Assembly: GCA_030620095.1 (NCBI GenBank) | Contig: JAUTXW010002457.1 | Location: 62,001 to 126,000 of the forward strand | From: Kuschelorhynchus macadamiae | Taxonomy: Eukaryota; Arthropoda; Insecta; Coleoptera; Curculionidae | Direction of reading: 5' to 3' | DNA length: 64,000 nt | In this document: positions 46,241 to 56,444 of the stretch, piece by piece | How positions within the stretch are numbered: position 1 is the stretch's first letter | Layout of the letters: every line of letters starts with the position of its first letter | The notes under the pieces: generated by a model | Databases searched by the model: none | What the model saw: the letters and a program-made list of their open reading frames with translations, nothing else | Told to the model about the DNA's origin: nothing | Program-made: the position numbers and the translations under genes

Positions 46241-48182
46241 ATACCCGGAACAGTCACCGGAGAGAACTTCAATCCAAATTTTATCGTAATCAGACTCGAA
46301 ATAGTTAGCACCAAATTCCAAAATACCTTTTCTGTGTTGGGGAGGAAGGGAAACCTTCAAAAAGCACCCACTAGATGTTGCGTGTGGGAGCACTATGTAT
46401 CGTGGGTAGTGCGGGTCTTCTATCCACCAAAACCCCTCCGCATTCTCTCACCTTTTACACTGGCATCCGCTCGCGCATTCCTTCAGTGTAAAGGTTGTCT
46501 TTATTCCCCTTTTAGTGTCTATCTCCTTTTTTTCTATGTGTTCGCCTATCTATCTATCTCCATTTCTTTTATAAGACGTCTGGTCATATATGTCGCATTC
46601 CAACTTTCTTATCTATCTATCTATACTAAGTCTCTGCTTTCTCTCTCTTTTGTCTCTACGATGTTTCTTATTGCTCTATAGGTGACATTCCATCCTTCTT
46701 CTCCCTCCACCAGGCTATTTATCATATTTTCAGCATTGAAGGGAGCGTTCGTATTTTGGCAATATAATTCTCTTACGACTTCCCACCTTGAACACATAAA
46801 GAGTGTGAACTCTGCATTATCCTCCCTCTGGCAGTATGGGCAATCGGGTGATCGTGACCTCCTTCGGTCATATAAGTATTTTCTGAAGCATCCTTGGCCC
46901 GACAGCGCCCGCGTCAAGCAGTAGTTCACTTCTCCAAACGTTCTAGCAATCCATTGCCTTATGTCGGGCATCAGATGATATGTCCAGTGTCCCTTGCTAC
47001 TGTTTTCCCATTTCGTCTGCCATCTGTACAGTAGTACATTTTTGTCGACTTCACTATACACTTCTGTCCTTTCCAGAGCTTGCAATTCCACATGTGGAGT
47101 CTCTGCAATTACTCCCGCCGCCTCGGATGATATTATCCTATATGCACTGCATATTCTGATGTACATTTTTCTTTGTACACGTGTCAGCCGATTCAGGAGT
47201 TTCTTGTTCTTCGTGGCAGTATGCCAAACGGGCGCGTGGTACAACATCTGCGAGTACATCACGCTGGAAAGTATCCTTCTTTTCGATGCTTTTGGGTCAT
47301 TTAAATTCGGCATGATTAAAGATAAAGCTTTAACCGTCCTTTCTATCTTCAGAATTGTCTGATTCACGTGCTCAACAAATGTTAGTTTTGTATTCAGTGA
47401 TTTACTGAGGTGTACTCTTGTTTGCTCGATTGTAAACGAAATTGAGTCTACTTTTTTTTTCGCCGTCAGTAATATCGCTTCAATCTTTCTTTTCAGTCTA
47501 GTTCAAGCTTTCGGGGGCTAGTTCAATCTATTTGCTTACCATCCAGTTGGTTATTTTCTGGAGGGCTATATCTGCTGTATTCATTAATAGGCGTTCGGTT
47601 TTTGCAACTACAACTAGTGCCACATCGTCGGCAAATCCAATCAAGGTGGCCCCACCGGGCAGTTTCATCTCTAGGAGGTCGTTGTGCATAATATTCCATA
47701 GAGTTGGTCCTAGTACCGATCCTTGTGGAACTCTACTATTAAGTGTTTTGGCCTTTAGGATTCCCTCAGCTTCCATGATAATTTGTCTCTGTGAAAGGGA
47801 AAGGAAAGATGATATTATGTTGGTAAGGCTTTTATCTATACCCCTCTTATTTAGATCGTTGAGAATGAGCTGCCACGATGCACTGTTAAAGGCATTTTTG
47901 ACGTCTAATATTATGAGAGCACATAGTCGTCGATGACTGGCTGAGAAAACAGCAGCCTCCCTGACAATTTCAATTACGGCCTTTATTACGTCAACAGTTT
48001 TCTGCCTTCTTTGAACGCAAACTGCCTATTGAAGACCTCCTGTTCGCTCCAGTTCTTTTTTCAGTCTAATTTGTATTAGCTGCTCGTATAGCTTGCCTTC
48101 CACACAAAGTAAACATATTGGCCTATAAGAGGTCGGATCCTCTAATGGCTTGTCTCCCTTTCTTAGCAGCACTAACTGGGCC
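46241..48182 (-). mobile_element. R1-clade LINE inserted in the Crypton
   Basis: A 5'-truncated, minus-strand LINE splits the Crypton. From the 5' side it has LVLLRKGDKPLEDPTSY with RPICLL, then SRVPQGSVLGPTLWNIMHND, LIGFADDVALVVVA (FADD box intact), VMYSQMLYHAPVWHTATK, WIARTFGEVNYCLTRALSG and the zinc finger CPYCQREDNAEFTLFMC. Its 5' junction carries (CATT)n at 48183-48199. The left boundary is placed where the Crypton frame is lost and could be anywhere in 46240-46390. It is a different subfamily from the 28.9-34.2 kb array and has no TAG tract. Confidence 0.75.
46621..47367 (-). pseudogene. R1-clade ORF2 C-terminal region
   Basis: A 248-codon open stretch covers the RT thumb and C-terminus: ILKIERTVKALSLIMPNLND, VMYSQMLYHAPVWHT, VQRKMYIRICSAYRIIS, MPDIRQWIARTFGEVNY, GQGCFRKYL, and the C-C-H-C finger CPYCQREDNAEFTLFMCSRW. 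It ends near ETKERESRDLV. Upstream frames to about 48180 carry the rest of the RT with frameshifts near 47450 and 47780. Confidence 0.8.
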
Positions 48183-48201
48183 ATTCATTCATTCATTCAG
48201 A

Positions 48202-48492
48202 TGGGAACTGGCTTGCAAAAAGGGGAAAAATATAAAAACGGACCGACTTTGTTTTGTAACTAAAAATCCAAATTGGCAACGGAAAGGATATTGATACAAA
48301 GACTGATCGGAAAAAATACCTCTTCAAATTGGACAAAAAAAGCTGCAACAAAAATAGGCTTAAAAGATACAAAAGTTACAAACCATTCGAACAGAGCCAC
48401 TGCAGTGAGCATCTTAAGCCGATCCGGAATAGATGACCAAGAACTGATCAAAAATACCGGACATGGAAGTGCTTCATCCAATAAGCCACTAT
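48202..48492 (+). pseudogene. Crypton-like tyrosine recombinase, catalytic C-terminal part
   Basis: The frame gives LIGKNTSSNWTKKAATKIGL followed by KVTNHSNRATAVSILSRSGI with DDQELIKNTGHGSASSNKP. This is the C-terminal catalytic motif of Crypton-type tyrosine recombinases (H..R in NHSNR, then GH). The catalytic Tyr that should follow SNKP is not seen: the reading frame passes straight into a Gypsy zinc knuckle, so the Crypton is cut at this junction. The block between the two Crypton halves is also missing. Confidence 0.75.
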
Positions 48493-49360
48493 TTGTTTGT
48501 TTTAGTTGCGAGGGCAACAATTCTAGAGAAAATTGTAAATTTCGAACTGCCACATGCAACAATTGTTCTAAAAAAAGGCATGCTAAAGTATGTCGGTCTA
48601 TAACTAATTCTGCAAGTAATCGCCTACCAAGTAATAACAAGGGGCATAGGGACAATTCAATTATGCCAAAAGGACATTATATTAATCTAACTAGGCAAGA
48701 TCTGGATATCTTTGATGTTTTCAATATTCAGGAAGTTGCAAGCAGTTCAAAATTTTACATTAATGTAAAAATACAAAAAAAATCATCCGGATGGACTTGG
48801 ATACCGGAAGTTGTGATGCAATAGTAAACGAAGATATTTATAGAGTTAGTAAGTTCAAAATTAAATAAACCTATTACAGTTCTCACAAGTTATTCGGGAC
48901 ATCAAATTTCTATTTTCGGTGAAAGTTATGTAAATGTTAGGTTTAGAGACGCTACAGCAAAGCACCTAAAACTTCATTTTGCCCGAGGTCAAGTTAACAA
49001 TTTGTTATGAAGAGACTCGACTGAGAGCTTAAATCTTAAAAATATTAGTTTATACGAATTGTATAACGATTCTCCCGTATTTTCCAATTATTTAGAGAAT
49101 TTAAGAAAAAAAGTTACATTTTCTTTAGATATATATTATAATTCGTCAAAAGAGTTAGACAAGTTTATAGATTAATATCAAATATATATTATAATTCGTC
49201 AAAAGAGTTAAACAAGCTTATAGATTCATATCAAAATATTTTCGAATCCGATTTAGGACACTGCAAAAAATTTCAAGCACATTTATATTTAAAAGAATAT
49301 GGTACACCGGTTTTCTGTAAAACTAGAAATATTCCATTCGCAGTTCAAGAACCTTAGATT
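48493..49360 (+). pseudogene. Gypsy-type LTR retrotransposon: zinc knuckles and protease
   Basis: The region begins VCFSCEGNNSRENCKF and CNNCSKKRHAKVC, two CCHC-type knuckles at the Gag/Pol border. After a frame change, RMDLDTGSCDAIVNEDIY gives the aspartic protease active site (DTGS). Degenerate linker sequence follows (HLYLKEYGTPVFCKTRNIPFA, the start of the RT domain) and ends near 49360, where other DNA interrupts. A 53-bp tandem duplication (49129-49181 and 49182-49234) lies inside. No 5' LTR or gag start is present, because the left end abuts the Crypton. Confidence 0.75.
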
Positions 49361-49650
49361 GTACCAATTGATGTTCTTTTGTTTGTTATCTGCCGTTTTT
49401 TAGCCGAAAATACTGTTTTATAGATATTGGAGATATTTTAAATGTTCTTTTGTTTGTTATGTATTTTTATCTACTATACCGTTTTTTTTTGTCGAAAATA
49501 CTGTTTTATAGATATTGGAGATATTTTAAATATTAGCAAAATATTTTACTAGCCTTATAATTTGTACAATTTGTATTAAATTTAATGGTGAACAAAATTT
49601 GGTTTAAAATACAAGAGGTTCTAACCACACTACACCACAACTTGTTACGT

Positions 49651-49694
49651 TCTGGACGCGCGTTTCGCGTTAGTTAGTTAGCACCATCAACAGA
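49651..49694 (-). other. Possible degenerate hammerhead-like motif of Penelope end
   Basis: On minus the region reads TCTG-TTGATGG-TGCTAACTAACTAACG, CGAAAC-GCGCGTC-CAGA. TCTG and CAGA could close a stem, and GAAAC followed by GTC has the order of a hammerhead core. The first box (expected CTGATGA) differs at its first and last bases. Penelope elements are known to carry hammerhead motifs in their terminal repeats. Cleavage activity is doubtful here. Confidence 0.3.
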
Positions 49695-49985
49695 TGATAT
49701 AACTAAAGCAACTTATCCTAACCGAGACATTTATAGGTAAATGTGGTCACACTTGGTTGCACCCGACTGCACCGTTGTCAAATAAGCAATATAGGGGACT
49801 ATAGGCCCTCTGTCTCAATTTAGTGCTTTCTTACCACATTTATTTATTTCTATATTCTCAAATGCATCCAATAATCTATTTTTAGATACATTTTTAATTA
49901 ACTTAAGATTATATTATTTATTCCTATTTAGTGATTTTTTCCTAAGCATGTTGGACAACGCTTGACTTTTCTGTTCTTCCGTATC

Positions 49986-50430
49986 TTAAATGTGCCATGT
50001 GTTCTTTAAAACGATGTTTATGGAGCTTTTAGTTTGCCCAACATATTTTAGATCGCAGTCATTACAGCTAATTTCATAGATGCCACGACTCTCCTTCAAG
50101 TCGATTTTGTGTTTAGGGTTTCCAAGGAGATTTTTCAAATTGCTCCCCATTTTATAGGTTACTCTAAAACCTACGTTTTTAAATACTATTTCTAGACCTC
50201 TTGTATATCTGGGATCATATGGGATTACTGTGAACTTATTGGGAGCCTCAGGTGCTTGAAGAGTGGTGACATCTTTTAACATTTTCTTATGCTTATGTCT
50301 ATTTACTAATTTATGTACAAAATTATCATTATATCCATTAGTTTTAGCTATATTTTTAATACAATTCATTTCATTATTAAAACATTCTCTACTTAATGGA
50401 AAATTGACTAACCTGTGAGTTAAGAAACGT
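49986..50430 (-). pseudogene. Penelope RT end plus GIY-YIG endonuclease start (inverted part)
   Basis: The minus strand gives NCIKNIAKTNGYNDNFVHKL, DPRYTRGLEIVFKNVGFRVT and then GIYEISCNDCDLKYVGQTKS. The last holds the GIY and YVG (YIG) motifs of the Penelope endonuclease with its Cys-x2-Cys insertion. Only the first part of the endonuclease survives. The same RT-tail sequence exists in plus orientation at 51125-51480. Confidence 0.75.
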
Positions 50431-50446
50431 ACAATATTTCAAAATG

Positions 50447-51480
50447 GTTAGTAGAAGAATTCAGCAAATTAAATATCTCCTACGATAAGTTTGAGGTTAC
50501 TAGCTCGTTAGAATTCTTTGAAAAAATTAAGAATGTTTACTTAAAAGGCGAAATTTTAATATCTTTTGATGTAAACTCATTGTTTCCTAGTGTACCCATA
50601 CCACCAGCTTTAGAGTACCTAAAGGAACTACTTGAAATCAATAATTTGAAGAAAAAAAATATTGATGAATATTTGCTGCTCACAAAATTATGTATGAATC
50701 AAATTTTTTTTCAGTTCAACAATAAATATTATAAACAACTTGAAGGAACTGCGATGGGCAATGGCTTATCTCCGTTCCTTGCAAATTTGTTTATGGGTAG
50801 ATTAGAAACCCAATTCAAAAAAGAACTCAAGTATTTCCCAAGGGTGTGGTATAGATACGTAGACGATATATTTGCTATTTTTGATACTAAAATGGAAAAT
50901 TTGGACACTTTCTTAGAAACATTAAACAATAAATGTCCTTCCATTAATTTTACGTACGAAAAGGAGAACAATGGGCAATTACCTTTTCTCGATACGTTAG
51001 TTATTAAAAATAATGATAAATTAGAATTTGATATTTATAGAAAATTTTAATATTTAATATACTGATAGGTATATAACATACGACTCATTTCATTGCCGTC
51101 AACACAAAATGGCAGCATTTCATTTCTTAACTCACAGGTTAGTCAATTTTCCATTAAGTAGAGAATGTTTTAACAATGAAATGAATCGGATTAAAAATAT
51201 AGCTCAAAGTAATGGATATAATGATAATTTTGTACATAAATTAGTAGAAAATATTAAAAGTTGCCACTACTCTTCAAGCACCTGAGGCTCCCAACAAGTT
51301 CATAGTAATCTCATATGATCCCAGATATGCGAGAGGTCTAGAAAAAGTATTTAAAAACGTAGGTTTTAGAGTAGCCTACAAAACGGAGAACAGTTTGAAA
51401 AAGTTGTGGTTCTAGCCTACAAAACGGAGAACAGTTTGAAAAAGTTGTGGGTAGTGTGATTAAAACTCTTGTATTTTGAT
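50447..51480 (+). pseudogene. Penelope-like reverse transcriptase
   Basis: The frame from about 50447 gives EFSKLNISYDKFEVTSSLEF, ISFDVNSLFPSVPI (first catalytic region), FQFNNKYYKQLEGTAMGNGL, SPFLANLFM and VWYRYVDDIFAIF (catalytic YVDD intact). Then come INFTYEKENNGQLPFLDTLV and a frame break at 51048. Past it, ITYDSFHCRQHKMAAFHFLTHRLVNFPLS is readable and the copy fades by 51480 without an endonuclease. These motifs are specific to Penelope-like RTs. Confidence 0.85.
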
Positions 51481-51529
51481 CTATCTTCCACCACAGGTTC
51501 CATTGTTATGAGTGAATAAAAGTGTTTTG

Positions 51530-52377
51530 TATTTGTATAGAAGCACTCTCAAATGACCTTGATAAATTGGTTTCTCAGGGTGTTTCACAGCCTATCGACT
51601 ACTCTGAAGATGCTGCACTTATAGTTGTGGTAAAAAAGCCCAACAATAAAATTAGAATTTGTGGTGATTTCAGTACTGTTTTAAACAAAGCCCTTAATAT
51701 TAATAAATACCCTTTACCAACTGCAGATAAAGTGTTTACTTCTCTATGAGGAAAGGTACTTTCCACCATAGATTTTTCGGAAGCATATTTTTAAACTGAG
51801 CTTAATGAAGAAAGTAAGAAATTGTTAGTGATAAATAAACACAAAGGGCTTTAGACTCAAAAGTTTAGCTTTCGGGGTAGTGTCAGCTGCAGCTATCTAT
51901 GGATCAAATGCTTGCGGCATTGTCAGAGGTGGTTTGGTATTTGGATATTATTTGTTCCGGTGCTTCAGAGGAAGAAATGCTACATAACCTTCAAAATGTG
52001 TTTTCAGAATCAGGTCTTTTGGATTTCCTATGAATTTAAAATAACATTCATTTTTTCAAAATTCAGTGTCAGTTCTAGGATTTATTTTAAGTGAAATAGG
52101 CATGCACAAAGAACCAGCAAAGATAAGGGCCATAATGGATATTCCAAGACCTACTGATTTAAAAAGTTTACAATCATTTATAGGCATGATAAATTACTAT
52201 TCAAAATGTATTCCTCATTTGTCTACAATTTGTCACCCGTTAAACCTGTTGCGTAAAAATGACAATGCACTTTTATGGTATATTAATTGCGAATATGCCT
52301 TCAACAAAAAAAAAGCAAGCGCCTTCATCACTTTCATATTTAGCAATGCAGATTCGATATTTATAAATATTTTCTAA
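51530..52377 (+). pseudogene. Gypsy reverse transcriptase (continuation)
   Basis: After the Penelope insert the frame resumes with LSNDLDKLVSQGVSQPIDYS, IVVVKKPNNKIRICGDFSTV, LNKALNINKYPLPTADKVF and STIDFSEAYF. These are RT motifs of the Gypsy group. The catalytic YLDDI box has decayed to YLDII near 51940. Later GFILSEIGMHKEPAKIRAIM and PRPTDLKSLQSFIGMINYYS complete the RT/connection region, with breaks near 51750-52060. Confidence 0.8.
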
Positions 52378-53009
52378 ACAACTGATATATTAAAATCTTT
52401 ATATACTCTACTTACCTCAGTGGTAGCAAGTAAATCTTTCACAACATCCCTTAAAGCCAAGATCTAAAGCGGAAATAACTTTGGGAGCCTGGATGAAAAA
52501 TTAACTTCTAGCTATTTGGTTATTTCCTATTATCATAAAACATTTCGATACTTTTCTCGAAATATTTTGATACTACTCGAAATAAAACTCAAAATATGTA
52601 CTATATAAAATCATTTATTATAAATGATTGGGCTTTATAAAACAATGTAAATAAACCCAGGTACGCACAACACGATTCAATAGAAGCCAATGTCAGGTTA
52701 AACTTTTGCTGGGGCTAAGCTGTACATTTAAAAAAATATTTAGTGAAACCTCAGAAGAGTAGCTTTCACTTATGTTTGGCTGTCCGGGGCAACAAACGCG
52801 ATCATTAAGCGGGCACGGGTAGAAGCTTAAAAATTATATTATTTATTAAATAAAAAAATATTTCATTTTTATTTTAAAAAAATTAAAGGTAGCCCAATGT
52901 CCGATATTAAGAGTTAAAGCCAGTGCCGTAACAGCCGATTAGTTATGAGATAGCAATGACACGATTTTACCATACGATGATTTATGCATTAGTTCCTTTT
53001 CCCAATATT
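52378..53009. other. Unidentified AT-rich insert between Gypsy RT and RNase H
   Basis: About 630 bp with no legible Gypsy sequence separates the RT tail from the RNase H domain. I find no motif in it and no clear terminal repeats. Confidence 0.45.
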
Positions 53010-54640
53010 ACAAATTAAGAAATCATCAAATCTCCCAATAGTTTTAGCCGCAGAAGCCTCTTCAGGGATAGGAGCAATACTCTCTCACAGGTTTCCAGAT
53101 GGTACTAAACGGCCTGTGGCTTATACTTCAAAATGCTTGAATAATGCAGAAAAGTCGTTCTGACAAATAGAGAGAGAAGGATTAGTAATAATTTTCGGAC
53201 TTAGAAAATTTCATCAGTACCTATGACGTAAAACGTTTCTGCTGCTTACAGACCACAAATCACTTACAATTTTTGCTTCCAAAAAAGGCATTTCTTCAAC
53301 ATCATCTAATAGACTTCAGCGCTGGGCAATTACACTTTTAGGCTATGATTATGAAATGGAATATGTCCCAGCAGCAAAGTTCAGGCAAGCTGGTGAACTT
53401 TCGAGGTTACCAGCTGGTCCAGATTCTTTTTTTCGATGAAAATGAGCTTGGATATCACCAAATAGTGTCTCGAATTTCACAAAACATTCAAGAAAATCTT
53501 CCAATAAAAGCTGCTGATATTACTGCAGAAACTTCTAAAGATAAATTTTTTCTAAAGTAAAAAATGCTGTGTTAACTGGATGGCCAGAATAATTACAGGA
53601 AAATGAGCTTCGGCCTTATTTTAAAATGAAAAACAAACTCACTGTGTCTCTCGGTGGCATTCTATAGGGTATTAAAACCATAATTCCTTTGAAATATAGA
53701 AAAGACCTATTAAAATATATACATAGTACGTACCAAGGAATGTATGGACAAGAAGTGGTTGGTGACCAAACCTAAATGTGGACATAAAAAAATTATTAAG
53801 ATCCTCAAATAATATCTCTAAGTTCCTGGAATTATCCTGAACATCCTTGGCAAAGGATCCATATTGATTTTGCAGGTCCTTTCTTGGCAAAAATGTTTTT
53901 ATTTGTCATAAATGCCCATGATGTCGAACATATCTGCCAATAGTACAGTAAAGGTAGTACAGACAGTACAGAAAATAGTACAGACCTTATTTGTTCGACA
54001 TGAACTATGGGACGAAATCGTTTTTGATAATGATCCCTCATTTACTTCAGAAATATTCCAACAATTTTGTCAGCAGCTTTTTATTAAACATATTACAATA
54101 CGAGCATACCATGCTCAATCTAACAGTCAGGCTGAGAGAAATGTGCAAACAGTTAAATATGCCTTAAAAAAGATTTTATTTGGAAAACAAATTTCTAAAA
54201 TTAGATCTACACCATATGCTACCACGAATTTAACTCCAAGTGAAATGTTTCTGAAAAGGCAAATTAGGACACCGCTAGATTCACTCAATCCTACAAAAAA
54301 TTACATGGAAGAGATTAAGAAAAATCACAGTAAAAATGACAGTCACAAAATATGCAGAGATTTTCAATTGGAAAAAAAGCCACAGTATATGGGAATAGAG
54401 TTTGGATGGTTCAAGTTAACGGAACAGAGCGGCGAAGACATACAAACCAATTAAAAAAATTATGCTCAGAAAATATATTGTTACCCTTAGAAAACAATTA
54501 TTAGAAAATAAGCAAGATTCATTCATAGAGAACAAGAGAAAAAGTCTCCCAATTGCACTAAAAAAGCTTCAAAGAATAATACAGCCTCCCCAAAGATTTG
54601 GATTTAAGGCGACGCAAAATGAATTGTGGGGGTGTTATTA
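53010..54640 (+). pseudogene. Gypsy RNase H and integrase
   Basis: RNase H is seen as LPIVLAAEASSGIGAILSHR, VAYTSKCLNNAEKSF and LLLTDHKSLTIF. The integrase has HIDFAGPFLAKMFLFVINA (first catalytic Asp). It continues with EIVFDNDPSFTSEIFQQFC (second Asp) and YHAQSNSQAERNVQTVKYAL (catalytic Glu), and a C-terminal part up to about 54640 (ALKKLQRIIQPPQRFGF). Frame changes occur near 53570-53900 and 54450. I could not identify a 3' LTR. Confidence 0.8.
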
Positions 54641-55913
54641 TATATTCATTATTAAATTAAATTTATTATTTTCCAAATATCTAAAATATAAATACTTCTG
54701 AAACAACATTTAACATCTACAAATATGTGCTATAAACCAATGCATAAAAAAACTATAGTCGACGATGCCGGTTAAAAGTGCGACTCCTAAAAGAAATCGG
54801 TATAAATCAATCAGGCCCAGGGATACGTGACGCGCCCGGCAACCCGTTTTTCTAGTTTTATTTAGTGTTTCGCACTTCGAGACAAAACTCAGTTTAGTGT
54901 CAAATATAGCCTAGTGATAAACAATATTCTTAATTCGGATTAAGTACTTTTTGCCACGACGAATACGGTCTTTTAAAATTTGGACAGGAAAGTTGACAGT
55001 TGTTGCAATGTCAGACCAAGAAAATCTGAACATGATCTGGCACATGACCATAGTGATGTTTGATATTTTGTTGCGAATCTTTCTACATATTTGATCTGAT
55101 GAAGGAACGTAGAACATGACCTCCATGGATACATAAAACATAATATGAGGAAATAAAATCACACAGATATATGAAGAATTTTTATTAACTAGTACATGCC
55201 AATAAAACAAAACGAAAAGTGGATTAAATATGCGAATATAATATCACATTTTTATAAATTAATCGCAATATTGACTAGTATACTGGAAACAAATTGGATA
55301 ATCCAGATCCAGACAATCAACAACCTACTGATTAAAATTATTTTCTCAAAAAGAAAACTAAATTAAAGAATAAATAACAAAAAAAAATAAATAACTACAA
55401 AAATAAATTACTGTTAAAATGACTTAATACAACACAATTTTTAAAGCTTAAAATATGGATAGATTATTAAAAATTTAGCTAAATTCTAAAAGCAAGAATG
55501 ATATAAAATTCGAAAGTTCACTAAAAAATCTAATTTTGGTGTGAATAATGAACAAAAAGAGAGCACACGTTGCAAAAGTAGTCATATTTCATAAGGAGTT
55601 TCAACAATAACATTTTTAGAATCACAATTTGAAACTCGACGGTTATCAAAAAACATTCGAAAACCATAAGTTGACCGCTTTGAATTTTATTAAAGATTGG
55701 TCATGGTAAATCGACAATTTGATCATTAGAAACGTAAGTCACATCGCATTATGTTTTCCTTACAACAAAGAAAACATTTAAAAAATAGTTTTCTTACCTT
55801 GAGACTTTGAAATAAATTTAGTAATACCAAAGACTGACTAGATTCCGAACAGACGTTCCTAATGGAAAATAAAAGACGCTTAAATGGAACTCAACTTTAC
55901 CTTATAGCAGAGT
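54641..55913. other. AT-rich sequence, no gene recognised
   Basis: It may include the remains of the Gypsy 3' end, but without a 5' LTR for comparison I cannot define an LTR. A GC-richer patch near 54765-54860 starts a short frame MPVKSATPKRNRYKS of unknown origin. Confidence 0.35.
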
Positions 55914-55979
55914 TGGGGTCCATCCAGAGAGACCAAACTCATATTAGGGCCTCGCCGCACCGAGACGGCCTTTGACCTA
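55914..55979 (+). pseudogene. Unidentified coding remnant, left part (interrupted by pogo element 2)
   Basis: The 22 codons read WGPSRETKLILGPRRTETAF plus DL up to the TA where pogo element 2 is inserted. Base composition is richer in G and C than the surroundings. It seems to belong with the 59742-59930 remnant on the other side of the element, although a one-base frame shift would be needed to connect them. I do not recognise the protein. Confidence 0.35.
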
Positions 55980-56235
55980 AGGTAAATGACCCAATTATCG
56001 ACACCTTAAGAGAATCTTCTAAATTGAAATGAGCATAAAAGCGAATATCTTTGAGTTATAGTTTTAAAATTTTTACTACGGATTCTTATTATATTGATTA
56101 TTGTTGTACAATATTTATATTTCAAATAGCAAAATACATTTTATTTAAAAAAAATAAATAATATGAAAAGTACCTTTTGACCCAATTATCGACATGAGAA
56201 AATTCATCTTGTACCAAATATCGACACCCGTGCGT
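55980..56235. promoter_or_regulatory. Left subterminal TATCGACA repeats of pogo element 2
   Basis: Copies of (T/A)TATCGACA occur near 55996, 56188 and 56217, preceded by GACCCAAT, GACCCAAT and GTACCAAA respectively. They match the copies on the right side and are candidate transposase-binding sites. Confidence 0.55.
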
Positions 56236-56444
56236 ACGCAACACCGACACCGGGGAATGTATATTTTTAGGCTTAGGTACTTTACTTAAGTTGCAAAAAA
56301 AAGGAAATAAAAAACTAAATCGTAACTAAATGTTAATGTTAGCATAAACTTATTTTTATTCAAAAAATAAATATAAAAAAACAAGGATTTTTTCTTGAAC
56401 TTTACAATTAAAATACAAATAGGTAATAAATATACTTATTTAAT

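Larger units (their letters stand above)
49361..51529. mobile_element. Penelope-like element inserted in Gypsy, with an inverted left part
   Basis: The Gypsy reading frame stops at about 49360 and resumes at about 51536; the intervening DNA is Penelope-like. The left part (about 49640-50430) is in minus orientation and the right part (about 50447-51480) in plus. AAATTGACTAACCTGTGAG at 50402 is the reverse complement of CTCACAGGTTAGTCAATTT near 51132, so the two parts share sequence in opposite orientation. Tandem duplications sit near both edges (about 49370-49540 and 51370-51450). Inverted or tandem partial copies are typical of Penelope insertions. Confidence 0.75.

Noticed and set aside
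54641..54900. Possible Gypsy 3' LTR
   Set aside because: There is no 5' LTR in the window for comparison, and no polypurine tract or TG...CA ends could be fixed.
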